Below, piece by piece: positions 49,455 to 60,213 of a stretch of DNA of 64,000 bases. The translations under genes and the position numbers were made by a program. The stretch spans positions 7,016,001 to 7,080,000 of the forward strand of contig WPIO01000005.1 in the NCBI GenBank assembly GCA_009760855.2, in the 5' to 3' direction. This DNA comes from Cristatella mucedo (taxonomy: Eukaryota; Bryozoa; Phylactolaemata; Cristatellidae). The notes under the pieces are model-generated. The model did not search any database. It saw only the letters and a program-made list of their open reading frames with translations, and was not told the DNA's origin. Within the stretch, counting starts at the first letter, position 1. Each line of letters opens with the position of its first letter.

Positions 49455-51529
49455 TAACTTTTCAAGTCTAGTAGTGTGTCGGTGCTCAGCTACAGCACAA
49501 TCTTGACGCGGCGTAATAGTAGGTCGGGCTCACTCTTGGCGCGACACAGCCCACCTGAGACAGTCAGGATGGTGTTAGTGGACGGTGAGCGTAGCTGGAA
49601 CGCTGACGCAGAGGTGAATGGCTGTGTGCTTGATGCGCTGCGAGCGCCATTCGAATACATTGACGTTAAAGCCCTCTTGGTGTTTCCGTGTCGTCGTATC
49701 AGCGGCTTAGCAGTCACCCGCCAGGCACTTACGAACGGTGGTCTAGCGGCATGTTCCAAAATAAGCTACGAAAACTGCGACTTTCGAGTCGAAATTTCGG
49801 CAAACCTTTTTAGGCGTCGTGCACTAAATTTCGTGCCACTGCGCTTACGCCTTATCGTGCAAATGGTCTCCCTATGCCGGCCCAGCCAGTAGCTCTCCGC
49901 ACTTTCGAAGCATTCACACCACTTGGCGCTCTAGCGATAGACAAGATGTGATCAGATCCAGAAAAATTGCATCTGGCGCAGCACTAAATTGCATTCTCCT
50001 AACGAATTTGGCATACTCTTTGCTTATACGATAAGTGCGAGCGTACGCATAACTATTTGGTTTGCAAGTATATTAAAAGTAGATCCTGAGAAACCAGAAC
50101 ATCATTTTGGTCGGGAAGAAGTGATCAAACAAAGTAGTTTCCTATGCTAGCGGTTGTTCGCTGCTTTCGGTTTTTTGCGCCGCAGTTGCTAGATCCTCTG
50201 GGAGCATTAATTGATGACCGCGTCGTCAGCAAAGCCTGTTCGGCAATACATATTTTGATGTGCGTTGACGCGGACTATCTGACTGCATGCTGTCTTCGCG
50301 CCTGCTCCATTTTTCCTGATTTGTGACAAGTGCTTTTTCGGACTTTACGTACAGTCTTAAGACAGTCGGTAGACGTAGCGACACCCATTCGCTGTTTGCC
50401 TGAAGCGCGCCAAATATTTGTGCTGTCAACCATTGCCACTAGTCGTCCTTTAAAAAGAATAATGATGACTATATGGGCACTTTAAATATGCTGAACAGGA
50501 GGCAGATAAGTTGCTTTCTAATGAAACGCACGATCAAATTTAAACGCGTACACGCACGAAAATCTCATATTGACCGCGAGTTTTTCGAAGGTCTTCAAAT
50601 AAGGCAATGATAGGGGTACGAGTGTATGGTTACTTATGCTTTTGCTTTATCTACCTGAGTCAGGAGAATTGCTATTGCGACGTGAGGCTCGATGGAAAAG
50701 TATCTCAGATTGGTGGGTTACATGGCAGTACAGTTCGCTTAGTCGTCATCATCTTCACCGTCGTGGATATTAAGCTCGAGCACTGAGAGTAAAATGCTAA
50801 GGAAATTCGAGGAAGAGATTTCGCTGCGCAGATGCTATATCATCCTTATTTTCGATTAAATCCATTTAGCCCAGCCTCATAATCACATTTCCAATTCATC
50901 ACTTTGAAAAGGAAGTATTCTAAGCCAACTAAATACGCCATGACTCGCGAAGCATTCTCTTTTGCCTGTACTGGCTTGATTGGTACTAGAAAATAAATCG
51001 GAGATCATGATTCTTGTAGGTTTTTAAACTGCATTTGAAAATATACACCAGCTCTTGCAGCGGATAGAATGGATTGACTTACTGTGAGACTCCACATTGT
51101 TATGTAGGCGTCAGCGTTCCAGTGCAGTCGCTTCTCTCTGAGTAATTCTTCCAACATTCTTGGCAGAAATGGCCTTGCTTTAGTATTGGTGAACGTTAAC
51201 TCTCTGAAAGCTTAATGGACTGTCCTCCTGTCTTAGTTTATTTTTCTCAAATTTATTTTATGCAAGATGCGCACTGTTGACAACCAGCTAATGCATGTAA
51301 AGCCCCGCTGACCTACACTCCACAATAGTGCAGTACCTGCTCAGAGTTTATGCCCCGGAAGAGAGTCAGGAAGTTTGGCTTTCTTTTTCTGAAAGTCGCA
51401 CGGTTCTCCAAAATCCATGTCCATGCGAGCTTAGCATGCGGATGCTGATACGATGAAGGCAGGTTTAAAACGTATCTGTGTGTTTTTCCCCCCAGAGCGC
51501 TAGAAATTTTGTGCTCGTGGAAGTCCACA
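49455..51529. other. No recognised gene
   Basis: Unique sequence between two hAT elements. The + frame 49476-49892 (138 codons) is open but shows no family motif, and its minus-strand shadow is also open for 89 codons. Confidence 0.3.
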
Positions 51530-52642
51530 TGCTAACCCAGGGGTGGCCAAACTTGTTGACTGGCGGGCCACAATGGTTTCTAAAATTTGACAGAGGGGCC
51601 GGCCAGAATAGGAGAATGGTGCGTATGTGTGAAGTAATATAAATGAAATGCAAAAACCATTACATGAAAAGATTTGGCCTTTAACAGACAGGAAGACACC
51701 ATTTGTCTAGTTTATTGTAAACATTGTTTTACAAATTTATAAATTTAATAACGGAGTAATAAACTCCCATTCAGTTTCAGTGGGAACAGTGTTGTTGGTC
51801 TCCTTTTTTGAAAGTGCATCAATGTCTGGCGTTATATTTGTTGTGGCAATTCTTAAGATCGAGATTCTTAAGATAGATCCGAGGTGTTAGTCAGTTAACT
51901 TGGATCTGTGACGAGCTTTGTTGATGTTCATGATGCTGAATGTCTGTTCGCACACATAGGGTGAGCCAAACAACGTCAGCATCTTCTGTGCCATATCCTT
52001 CGGAGGTTTGGAAACGTGGTTTGGTTAAGTGAAGCATAAAAGTCCTTCAGTTTAAGAGAGTTGAGCTTCTCCTTCAATAAAGAGTCAGACTGAAGATCTA
52101 TCAGTTCCAACAGCAGCTCATGTGGTGCTGTTTCGGGGTCTTGTGACAGGAGACAGGACACCAGCTGGTCGCGTCCGTGCAGGTCGTCCAGTGATTTGCT
52201 GTAATTCTTCGCGTTTCGGGTTGCTTCTTTCTGCATGGCTAGTGTGGGAAAGTGAGTGAAAGATTTTTTTGAAATTTTTCTGGAGAAAGAAAAGAGTCAG
52301 CTTAGATTTGAAGGCCATAAGATTTGTGTACATGTCGTGTACAAATCGATCTTTCCCCTGTAGCTTCGTGTTCAGCTCATTCATGTGCGAAAGTATGTCC
52401 TCAGCAAACGCAAAATCACAATGCCAGTTCTTGTCAATTAGCTCGAGAAATTCGTCGGATCTCCCCATTAACTCCAAAAATGAAGTGATCTCCTCCTTCA
52501 GCTCCCACCCTCTTTGAAAGACTTTGCCCAAACTTAGCCAGCGCACACAAGAGTGGTAAAGTAAGTCCTGGTGATCTGCATTGGTTTCTTACAGGAACGC
52601 AATAAACTGACGATGCTGAAGTCCCCTTGCTTGTATAAAGTT

Positions 52643-52723
52643 CCGGGGTGCGCCATCTGCTGGGGAAAAATGGGAACTACAGCTAGGTAAAATTATTGTG
52701 GTGTCTTTATAATAAAATTTAAA
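52643..52723 (+). mobile_element. Short (~80 base) retroposon copy 1, within the hAT ORF
   Basis: It begins CCGGGGTGCGCCATCTGC and ends with TCTTTATAATAAAATTTAAA, so an AATAAA-like signal and A-rich tail are present in the + direction. Flanks TATAAAGTT and TACAAGTT suggest a target duplication of about 8 bases. Removing it rejoins the transposase frame at VN-(F/L)-IQARGLQHRQF. Confidence 0.7.
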
Positions 52724-53571
52724 TACAAGTTAACAAGTTGTACGACTGGATTAACGATGTGATTTAGCTGCAATATACAAATGCACAGAACTTCCTGATG
52801 AATGATGCAGTGAAGGAAAATAACATCCTGATCAGGATTTTCCTCTTTTACTTTTTCCTGCAGTCTTTTCAGCAGCCCAATGTTTTTCTCAGTTAAAATT
52901 GGCGATCCATCCGTGGTGACATTGGCGAGTTTACTCCAAGGTAGTTTCATCGTCTCGATGACAGCAGATACCTGGTTATACAAATTTTCTCCCCTCGTTT
53001 TTCCTTTCACGGAGTCCATGGTCAAAAACTCCTCTGTGATCTCAAAACTATCGCTAATCCCTCGGATTAAAATTAGGAGCTGAGCAGCGTCTTTTAAGTC
53101 GTTCTTTTATCCGGTGTTAGTGAATAAAACTTAAAGGACTCCGCCTTTTTGTTTAATTTCCTGGCTATATCTTCGTCAATCAATTCCACGCGGCGAGTCA
53201 AAGTGCTACGTGATAAACTGTTTTTTTTCAAATTTGCCTTTGCTCTCCGGACACAAGAGACCTGCTATCTCAACCAGGCATTTTTCTTTAATTCGCCTTC
53301 GTAAAAAGGCTTAGTGGCCTTTGCTAATTTGAATGCCAGCAAAATGCTTGCCTTAGTACTTGACTCTTGAATCGCAGTTTGTCTTTGAAAAAGGTTTTAC
53401 TGAGTCTGTAAATTAGCCGTCAATCTCAGAGCTGTAACCGCCCGTTCACGAGGAGACTGTTGACTGGCGTAGTTGGCATGTTTTTTGGAAAAATGACGGT
53501 TGATATTGTTTTCTTGCAAAACTGCTACAGTTTCTTGGCTATCAGACATGCAGCTGTTGATCGGACTTCAG

Positions 53572-53668
53572 AGACTTTTCCCTTTGCAGCAAATGTAAAG
53601 CACATAGGAAGAGATTGAGTTCTCTGAGGGCGCTTTATCAAGTGCATTATCATTATTATTATTATTAG
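53572..53668 (+). mobile_element. LINE-B 3' tail in the hAT element
   Basis: It runs from CCCTTTGCAGCAAATGTAAA through the hairpin to (ATT)n. It lies near the transposase N-terminus. Confidence 0.85.
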
Positions 53669-53829
53669 TGACAAAATATTTTGTCGCCCCCTCTTAATTG
53701 AAAACTCGGCACTCACTGTCTACTTTTCTTTTCTTCGGTCTGCTTATTTTTACTGAAGAGCTGAAAGTCTAAAGCGACAAAGAGAAGTAGAGAGTAACCG
53801 TAATGCATCACACTCAAGGGTCCATGTTT

Positions 53830-53909
53830 CCGGGGTGCGCCATCTGCTGGGGAAAAATGGGAACTACAGCTAGGTAAAATGATTGTGGTGTCTTTATAAT
53901 AAAATTTAA
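53830..53909 (+). mobile_element. Short retroposon copy 2
   Basis: Nearly identical to 52643-52723 over about 80 bases (one difference in the body), again ending in ATAATAAAATTTAA. It sits near the right end of the hAT element. Confidence 0.75.
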
Positions 53910-54216
53910 TTTAATAATATAACGTGGACGATTTCGGAGGGCCAGATATGGTCCTCGGCCGTAATTTGCCCATGTCTGTGCTAACCACTCGCATCCGCCA
54001 TGCTGGCGATATGCATTCTGGCGCCCGAGAGTCACCGGTGCAGCTACGCTAGTTCCTAGTGACTAAAACGCTCGCCACAGTCATCCATGCCTAGTGAAGT
54101 TGTCAACGGCCATATAAATGTTTTCCCGAATACCACTTATACTTCCAGAACTCATGAATTGGGTATCACCACCGTTGCGGAAAGACAGGACGAAGTAGGA
54201 GAGGGAAACGTGATGC

Positions 54217-54219
<3 letters not shown>

Positions 54220-54300
<81 letters not shown>
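54220..54300. repeat. (CT)n microsatellite
   Basis: About 80 bases of pure CT. Confidence 0.97.
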
Positions 54301-54302
<2 letters not shown>

Positions 54303-54304
54303 TT

Positions 54305-54740
54305 CTCACCTCTATCTAAAATATTTCCTAGAATGTTTCAAGTCACCCAACACCCGGCTGCTTCTCAAGCATTGCAGCGAATCGTTTCGTGCTGTCCATC
54401 AGGCTAACTAGCGACCCGATTTGTCTGTCGCTCTTAGCATGTGCTTATGGAATGTGCGTCTAATATGCAATAAACTCAAAATACCGCCCGACGCTACTCT
54501 TGGCTATGTCCTTAAACTTTCTGCTGTTACCTAGATCGTGCTGAAATCGATTGCCAGACAATAACCGCCACCATACTGACAGGATTTTTCTACTTCCATA
54601 TCCCAAAATCAGTAAAAACTGGCGCTCTAGTAGACTTTGTTGCAAACTCTACGTCGCTATCATTGTCTTCTGTTGAACTCATCTTGATGTTCACCACACA
54701 GTCTACGAAAACTAATGGCCCTCTAGTCCTCATGATTATT
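54305..54740. other. No recognised feature
   Basis: Unique sequence. Confidence 0.3.
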
Positions 54741-54744
54741 GTTC

Positions 54745-54867
54745 ATCCCACTGCTAAGGTACTCGCTCTTCACGATCCCGGTCGTGGGTTCGGGCCTGCA
54801 GTGGGCAATCCTTGACTCGCCACTGTAAGCGGCGGTGATAGCCGTTAAGGTCCTTCTGTCGCTATAT

Positions 54868-54907
<40 letters not shown>
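54745..54907 (+). mobile_element. SINE-A with (AT)n tail
   Basis: A tRNA-like head with GGTCGTGGGTTCGGGCCTGC, a body with CTGTAAGCGGCGGTGATAGC, and TCTGTCGCTATATAGA leading into about 40 bases of AT repeat. Confidence 0.75.
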
Positions 54908-54909
<2 letters not shown>

Positions 54910-54910
<1 letters not shown>

Positions 54911-55780
54911 GCTGCTGAATCTTTTGGTTTGTTGCTGTCCAGCATAACTTGCATAACGCAAATCTTTCTCCACCAGTAACAGATCTAGTCCTTGAATCTT
55001 GCAAAAAGACTTTTTGTAAGCAACTGGCGAAGAAGTCGGCAATAGACCAGGAGAATGTGATCAACGTTGGCCCTTCCTCCCTTTTTTATTCCCATAAAAG
55101 GACCTCACACGAGGTAGACTAGCTAAATTCTTAAATCAAAACTTGAAATTCTAGCGGCTAATTTTCCGTTGGATCTTAGAGCCAATAACTCCAAAGATTA
55201 AGAATTGATATGGCTTGTGTATATACTTCCGCGAACTCTGGGGTTAGGTTGAGCCTCTCCACTGGCTCTGCTGAATCTGTCAAAATATTTCATACCCTCG
55301 ACAACCAAGTATTTGATTAAAGCCTCTGACATCATTTGCCATTGCTGGCGCTGCAGTGCAATTGATTAGGGCCTGTCTAGCATCTAAAAGAATACAGGGG
55401 AGGGAAGATACGCCATCCAAAAAATGGTGATGTCGCTTGTTAACCATTTTCCTAACCTCTTTTCTCTCAATAATTTACCGACGACCCTTGCAGATTCTTT
55501 TTTATCTATTTTTTCTATAAGATATATAGGATTAGAGAGTCCGATCCCCAAGAAACATCTCGCTCGATTGTTTACCCTCCATTCTTCGCGCTGCCTTACG
55601 CCATCCACCTTGAAGTCAGAGACCACAGAGCTCATTTCGAAATTCGTTTCCCAAACTCAGAAGAGCGCCCTAAAATGAAAAGATAAAAAATTGAAGTCGA
55701 TAATCTGCTTTTGGAATTAATGATCGCGGAATTTATTAGGTGCGAGAACTGGCAGATAATGCTCTTCCTAAGCTATTGCC
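54910..55780. other. Mostly unrecognised; possible LINE-B debris
   Basis: 55130-55260 on the + strand has LINE-like words (AKFLNQNLK, ..GFRAN..-like segment with stops), but the match is weak. The frame 55424-55678 is unsupported. Confidence 0.25.
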
Positions 55781-55784
55781 AAGT

Positions 55785-55925
55785 GGTTTGGTCTAGCTGT
55801 TAAGGTGCTCGCCCCGACCAAGGTCTGACTGAGGTCGTGGGCTCGAGCCCCGAGGCATATGTGAAGCGCCTGAATAGAGATTAAGTTATCTTGGGGCGCT
55901 ATATAAATGAATTATATATTATATA
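55785..55925 (+). mobile_element. SINE-B, best copy
   Basis: A tRNA-like head from GCCAAGTGGTTTGGTCTAGC to the B box GGGCTCGAGCCCCGAGG, then the tail GTGAAGCGCCTGAATAGAGA and the arm TTGGGGCGCTATATAAATGA. The tail hairpin aligns base for base with the LINE-B terminal hairpin over most of its length. Confidence 0.85.
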
Positions 55926-55929
55926 TTAT

Positions 55930-56255
55930 TACAATTTCTTGGATGAGAATTCCAAATGAGAGCACCGACACACGGCCTACCGACAATAGCGTTATTTGCA
56001 CGCTGTAGTGGCTTCAGAGCTATGCATACTTTGGCACTAGCACAGAGGATGTAACGAGTGCTAGCTATTGCGGACACACGACGATTACTGGTAGAGTCGG
56101 AACCTCAAAGACCTGGAACCTCGAAGCGCGGATACTATTAGCAATCGGTCGTCCGTGTAGCATCTCAAGACGCCTTGAGAATCTTCATGCAGGCACTTTA
56201 TGGCTCATTGCAAGAGTATCAATAAAAAAAGAGTAATGAAATGCAAGGTAGCTCA
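55930..56255. other. No recognised feature
   Basis: Unique sequence. Confidence 0.3.
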
Positions 56256-56259
56256 TGCT

Positions 56260-56597
56260 TGGACAAGCACGCAATGGCAAGCAGGTAGCGTGCTTGGGAC
56301 AGCATGCTAAAGATCGCTAGCAGATGCACACAGCCACTAATCAGTAGAAACTCGGACTGGTGTCGTGGACTTGGATGCAGAGCATGCAACGGGCGCGTCA
56401 GCAAAAGCGGCCAATCCAGCCAGTGATGGGGTGAACAGAAAGCAGGGCAGAAGCAGGTGCCTCTTTAGCTGCTGCTTAAATGATGCAAAGTCTTTGCTGG
56501 TATTGACCGAAGCCGGAAGCGATTTCCAGACTTCCGATCCAGGTGTCGCCTCAATACACTCAGGCATGCCGACGGTGATAGAACACTGCAGTAATAG
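56260..56597 (-). mobile_element. C-terminal fragment of a third LINE
   Basis: The minus-strand frame reads GSEVWKSLPASVNTSKDF and then ASFKQQLKRHLL. It matches the general 'P-x-x-W-N-S-L-P ... F-K-x-x-L-K-x-H-L' C-terminus of L2/CR1 elements but is distinct from LINE-A and LINE-B. Confidence 0.5.
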
Positions 56598-56598
56598 G

Positions 56599-56629
<31 letters not shown>

Positions 56630-56717
56630 CGCGAGAGAGAGAGAGAGGGAGAGAGGGGGAAACAGAGACAGCCAGACAGAGACAGATGAAGAAACAGAGA
56701 CAGAAGGAGAGAGAGAG

Positions 56718-56776
<59 letters not shown>
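56598..56776. repeat. (GA)n microsatellite, interrupted
   Basis: About 180 bases of GA repeat with ACAGA and CAGA variants in the middle. Confidence 0.97.
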
Positions 56777-56779
<3 letters not shown>

Positions 56780-56889
56780 AACCTTAATTAATACAAGCAG
56801 TCCATATGTTTAGTGTTGGCCTTTGCATTCTATAGCCGCTGAGAGGCACATGGTCGCAGCCCCAACCACAGCCTCCAACTCACTAGTTC

Positions 56890-57592
56890 TAGGCCCTAAG
56901 TGCAACTATTCTGCAACTCACTGCTTACTGGCCTACCAGCATGTGCGATCGGGCGATTGCAGCTGGTGCAAAACTCCGCAGCTAGGCTTGTCTGTCGTGA
57001 GCGTCGCAGTTGCCACTTAAGAGCACTTCTCGCCGACCTGCACTGGCTACCAGTCAAGCAACGGATTGACTTCAAGGTTTTGTCGCTCACTTTTAGGTCA
57101 CTTTATGCTTCGGCTCCAGCCTATCTCTCAGATATACTCCCCCATCAGGCCAAGCATCGTACCACCCGCTTTTCGAAATCCAACAGTCTACCAATACCTC
57201 ACACAAACCTCAAATCCTTCGGAGACCGTGCATTAAGTTTGCATGCTCCCAAAGCCTGGAACTTCCTCCTGACCTGCGTCAGAACATCCCCTGACCTGAC
57301 CACATTTAAAAAGAACTTAAAAACACACCTATTTAGGACAGCATTCAGTGGGTCCCTGTGATTCGTCCTTCACGTGCTTATGCGTGCTGACACTGTGCAT
57401 GCTACTACTAACCACATTTGCTAGCTGACCCTGTGCATGTCACCCCTAACCATGTTATTCATTTTGTTTGTTTATCAAGCATGATATTACTCACCATTCA
57501 AATGCATTTCCCTTTGCAGCAAATGTAAAGCGCCTAGAGAGAGATTGAGTTCTATGAGGGCGCTTTATCAAGTGCATTATTATTATTATTAA
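56890..57592 (+). mobile_element. LINE-B 3' end, best-preserved copy
   Basis: An uninterrupted 153-codon frame (56900-57361) gives the end of the ORF: LQLVQNSAARLVCRERR, LADLHWLPVKQRIDFKVL, LSDILPHQAKHRTTRFSKSN, and KNLKTHLFRTAFSGS before the stop. The whole 3' untranslated region follows (CACGTGCTTATGCGTGCTGA block), then the hairpin at 57528-57572 and (ATT)n. It is probably the youngest copy in the window. Confidence 0.9.
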
Positions 57593-57730
57593 CTATCCAG
57601 TTGTCACTTGTAATAGCTTTTTATATCTTCCAAACCGTAGATTAAGACTTATCCAGTACCGAGTCATTATAATTTATAAACTTTTAGTGATCTTATAAAA
57701 TTCTAGTAATCTTAAATACTGCCGTCCTAT

Positions 57731-57745
57731 AACCTATATAAAAGG

Positions 57746-57791
<46 letters not shown>

Positions 57792-57806
57792 CCTATATAA
57801 AAGGCT
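57731..57806 (+). repeat. (AT)n flanked by a duplicated TATA-containing 17-mer
   Basis: AACCTATATAAAAGGCT occurs at 57731-57747 and again at 57790-57806, on either side of about 42 bases of AT repeat. The second copy carries TATAAAAG at 57796-57803, a good TATA box for any transcript starting near 57825-57830. Confidence 0.8.
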
Positions 57807-57848
57807 GTAGTCTCACGGTTAACAGCGTGGCGACTCAACGAGTAGCTT

Positions 57849-58229
57849 ATGCCTGGGATAGGAGGTAACGCGCCTGCGCGTTCCAGCCAGGAGTATCGAA
57901 CCACAATTTTTTGGTTGTACGCGGGCGTGCATGCTGAGCGGGCTATGCGCCCAAGCACTTCCCGGCTCTCGAATACGATGCATGCGCTGTCGCGTCACAG
58001 CGGACACATCCAGCGCGGAGCAACGAGAATAGACTTCCGAATGTGCAAGCGAGCAGTGAAAGAAGGTCATCGCTACGCGAAAGCGATTCATTGCGGCCAG
58101 CGGCCAAGTCTGGCTGCGTATTTTAAGGAAATGAGTATTAGCAAAACCGAAGCTGAACTCCGCGCAGCACAGTTTTCTCTGGCGAAAACTAAGGGTCCTC
58201 AGCTTCCTTTCCGCGAGGCGATCAATTAG
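57849..58229 (+). CDS. Unrecognised 126-codon open frame behind a TATA box
   Basis: ATG at 57849 opens a frame to TAG 58227-58229, about 45 bases after the TATAAAAG. The second half (HRYAKAIHCGQRPSLAAYFK, then SKTEAELRAAQFSLAKT) faintly resembles the linker after the zinc finger in hAT/ZMYM-type transposases. That is only a visual impression. The antisense frame 57819-58325 is also open, which weakens the case. It could be a small host gene, a transposon piece or chance in GC-rich DNA. Confidence 0.2.
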   Translation: MPGIGGNAPARSSQEYRTTIFWLYAGVHAERAMRPSTSRLSNTMHALSRHSGHIQRGATRIDFRMCKRAVKEGHRYAKAIHCGQRPSLAAYFKEMSISKTEAELRAAQFSLAKTKGPQLPFREAIN

Positions 58230-58569
58230 CCGAGAGCTTCGCCCGTCGCGTGAGGCCAGACGGGTGGACGATAGGACGCTGCGGACGGGCCACGATGTCC
58301 GCGCGTCCAACTTCGGCCGTCGCAATGGGTCCGATTGCGTGCAGCGGCGGCGGCCGTAGTCTACTGGGAGGGAGCCCTAGTGGACCTTGAACTGTAGCGA
58401 CGAAGCGGCGGAGGTGCAGCGCGCGCGCACGTACTGTAGCCCGGCGCGGCTGGGCACCGGCCCGAGGTCGAACTCGAGTGAGATCGAGTGAGCACACACA
58501 GTCAGAGGCTAATCTCGAGCCGACGGCGGCGTCTCACCGGGCGCTAACTGGCAGACGACGTAGGGTGGC

Positions 58570-58979
58570 GATGACTGGCCGCAGAGCAAACACTCGGTGC
58601 ACTCGCGCGGGCGTCGACGTTTTATGGCGGGCATGATTGGACTTCCGTCAGGCAGTACGAAGTGCTGGCGGCAGCCCAAGTGCTCGGCGCGTCGTGCCGA
58701 GCGACGTCGCACTTCGCGAGAAACGACCGCCATGCAGAGCAGCGCCCCGGGGAACGCGGCGAACGGGGGGGGGCCATGGTCCGGTGGACTCGCTTTGGGT
58801 ATTTGAGGATGAATGAGGATGTGAAAGCGGACGCGCCGACGGGGCGGTCGCAAGCGCCGGCTCTCGAACCCAACGAAGCGGCCGAGGCGAAAACGAAAGA
58901 CGCAACGTTTCGCGCGGTCCGCGAAGCAACCGAAGCGGGGCGGCCAAAAAGAAAATGCGACGACGCCAAACGGGGCTAG
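58570..58979 (+). CDS. Unrecognised open frame followed by AATAAA
   Basis: Open for about 136 codons on the + strand without an obvious start. It ends with TAG at 58977-58979 after a charged tail (RPKRKCDDAKRG); AATAAA follows at 58993-58998. The charged, Ala/Glu-rich stretch NEDVKADAPTGRSQAPALEP has fair protein composition. The minus strand is open over the same bases and reads a Cys-rich end (ECTECLLCGQ), so strand choice is uncertain and neither may be real. Confidence 0.15.
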
Positions 58980-59125
58980 GATTAAATGGAAAAATAAATC
59001 AGCCGCCGCGATGGCTTTCCACCGAGCCCGAGGGCGGGCGGGCGGGCGGCAGGAGCGGAAGCGAGGAGCGAGCGCGTCCCGCGCGCGCGTCCAGAGCCGC
59101 GGCCCTGGGCGCGCACGGGACGTTT

Positions 59126-59212
59126 CAGCAAATGTAAAGCGCCTAGGAAGAGATTGAGTTCTCTGAGGGCGCTTTATCGAGTGCATTATCATTATTATTA
59201 TCATTATCATTA
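59126..59212 (+). mobile_element. LINE-B 3' tail
   Basis: It starts TTTCAGCAAATGTAAAGCGC and continues through the hairpin and an (ATT)n tail with ATC variants. Confidence 0.9.
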
Positions 59213-59219
59213 CGAACGC

Positions 59220-60060
59220 TGCCGTGATTTGACGGGATGCTGAATCGCGGGCACGCCATTGCAGCCGATCTCCGATGGAGCGCTCCCTGATTACTGACCA
59301 GCCGGACTGGCAGACATCGGCGAGGCTATTGTGGATTACTAGGCGCGATGATTAAAGGGATCTTAAAGCGCTGGTGTCTAATCGGTGGCTGTCGGCCGAC
59401 CCATCCCGACGTCCTCTGCGTATGCGCGCGCGGTCGCTCTCGCCGATGGCTGTAGTTGAGCTTGGCTTAGCGCTGCACGCTGCTTCTGCAGAGCCCAAAT
59501 CTCGCGCGAAATGTTAGGACTGCAGTAAGCTACTTGTCACAGACGTCTGCGTAAGCAGACAAGTCGCCTCTAATTCAAGCCAGCTTAGCATCTTCTTAGC
59601 TTTCCGTGCAATTACGGAGCTTTACGTAGACCAAAAACTATGCTCGCTTTCTATGTAATCTTTCTTTCTCGCAGTTCTTGCTTTTGCGCAAACTAGCCGT
59701 GTGTATATGCCGTTCGGCTAACCATTAGGTTCAGGCGGGATTCTTGTGATTAGAATAAAAAGAAATATGCTGCAACGTGACACAGTTGGTACTCAATGCA
59801 CGACTTGCCGGCTGGCCGAACGACTTCGTCGCAGCCGATGCCTGCGAATCATAAGCGCCGTGCGGCGCTTCGTCACGTCGCACTCGCAGAAAAGTGGCCG
59901 AGTCAGTCGTCGTCGCCGCCGCCGCCGCCACCGCAGAGTAGCCTGGCAGAATTGCGCCGGGTCCGACCGCTCGTGGCGCGTGACTAAAGCACGCCGGGAT
60001 GCGCGCGCACGCGCGCGCGTGGGTGGTCGACCGCTGCCCTCGCGACATTCGCGCCGACTC
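59220..60060. other. Upstream flank of the secretory gene
   Basis: GC-rich sequence with no supported exon. A CGCCGCC run lies near 59908-59935 and alternating GCGCGCACGCGCGCGCG near 60000-60020. It likely includes promoter-proximal DNA of the gene at 60214. Confidence 0.4.
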
Positions 60061-60079
60061 AGAGCAGGCCCGAGACCGG

Positions 60080-60086
60080 TATATAG
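60080..60086 (+). promoter_or_regulatory. TATA-like box of the secretory gene
   Basis: TATATAG in the context ACCGGTATATAGCCCGG, about 130 bases before the ATG at 60214. This implies a start site near 60110 and a 5' leader of about 100 bases. Confidence 0.45.
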
Positions 60087-60213
60087 CCCGGCCGTCGCCG
60101 GTGCTCCGCCATCCGCTTATTGAATCTCAGCGTCTGCGCACGTCCGAGACTCCGCGCTTGCTGCCTGCGTCCTCTCGTCTAGTCGTCTCCGGCTCGTCAG
60201 TCGCCGCCCCACA

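Larger units (their letters stand above)
51538..53978 (-). mobile_element. Nearly full-length hAT transposon (GTF2IRD2/Charlie-like), decayed
   Basis: The ends are CAGGGGTGGCCAAACTTG at 51538 and, in reverse complement, CAGACATGGGCAAATTAC at 53978, typical hAT termini. The exact 8-bp repeat TGCTAACC flanks it (51530-51537, 53979-53986). The transposase runs on the minus strand: GKTRGENLYNQVSA and KLANVTTDGSPILTEKN near 53000-52880, FLHCIIHQEVLC near 52810, VRWLSLGKVF near 52540, then the block LIDLQSDSLLKEKLNSLKLK near 52100. The C-terminal LFGSPYVCEQTFS follows near 51950. Stops, shifts, a short retroposon in the ORF and a LINE-B tail near its 5' end make it inactive. Confidence 0.92.

Noticed and set aside
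56900..57361. Intact 153-codon frame as a host gene
   Set aside because: It is the C-terminus of LINE-B, followed by the LINE-B 3' end and (ATT)n.
58509..59210. Minus-strand 233-codon frame
   Set aside because: Its first part runs through a LINE-B tail and the rest is GC-rich with both strands open. The Cys-rich end (ECTECLLCGQ) is noted, but there is no splice or family support.
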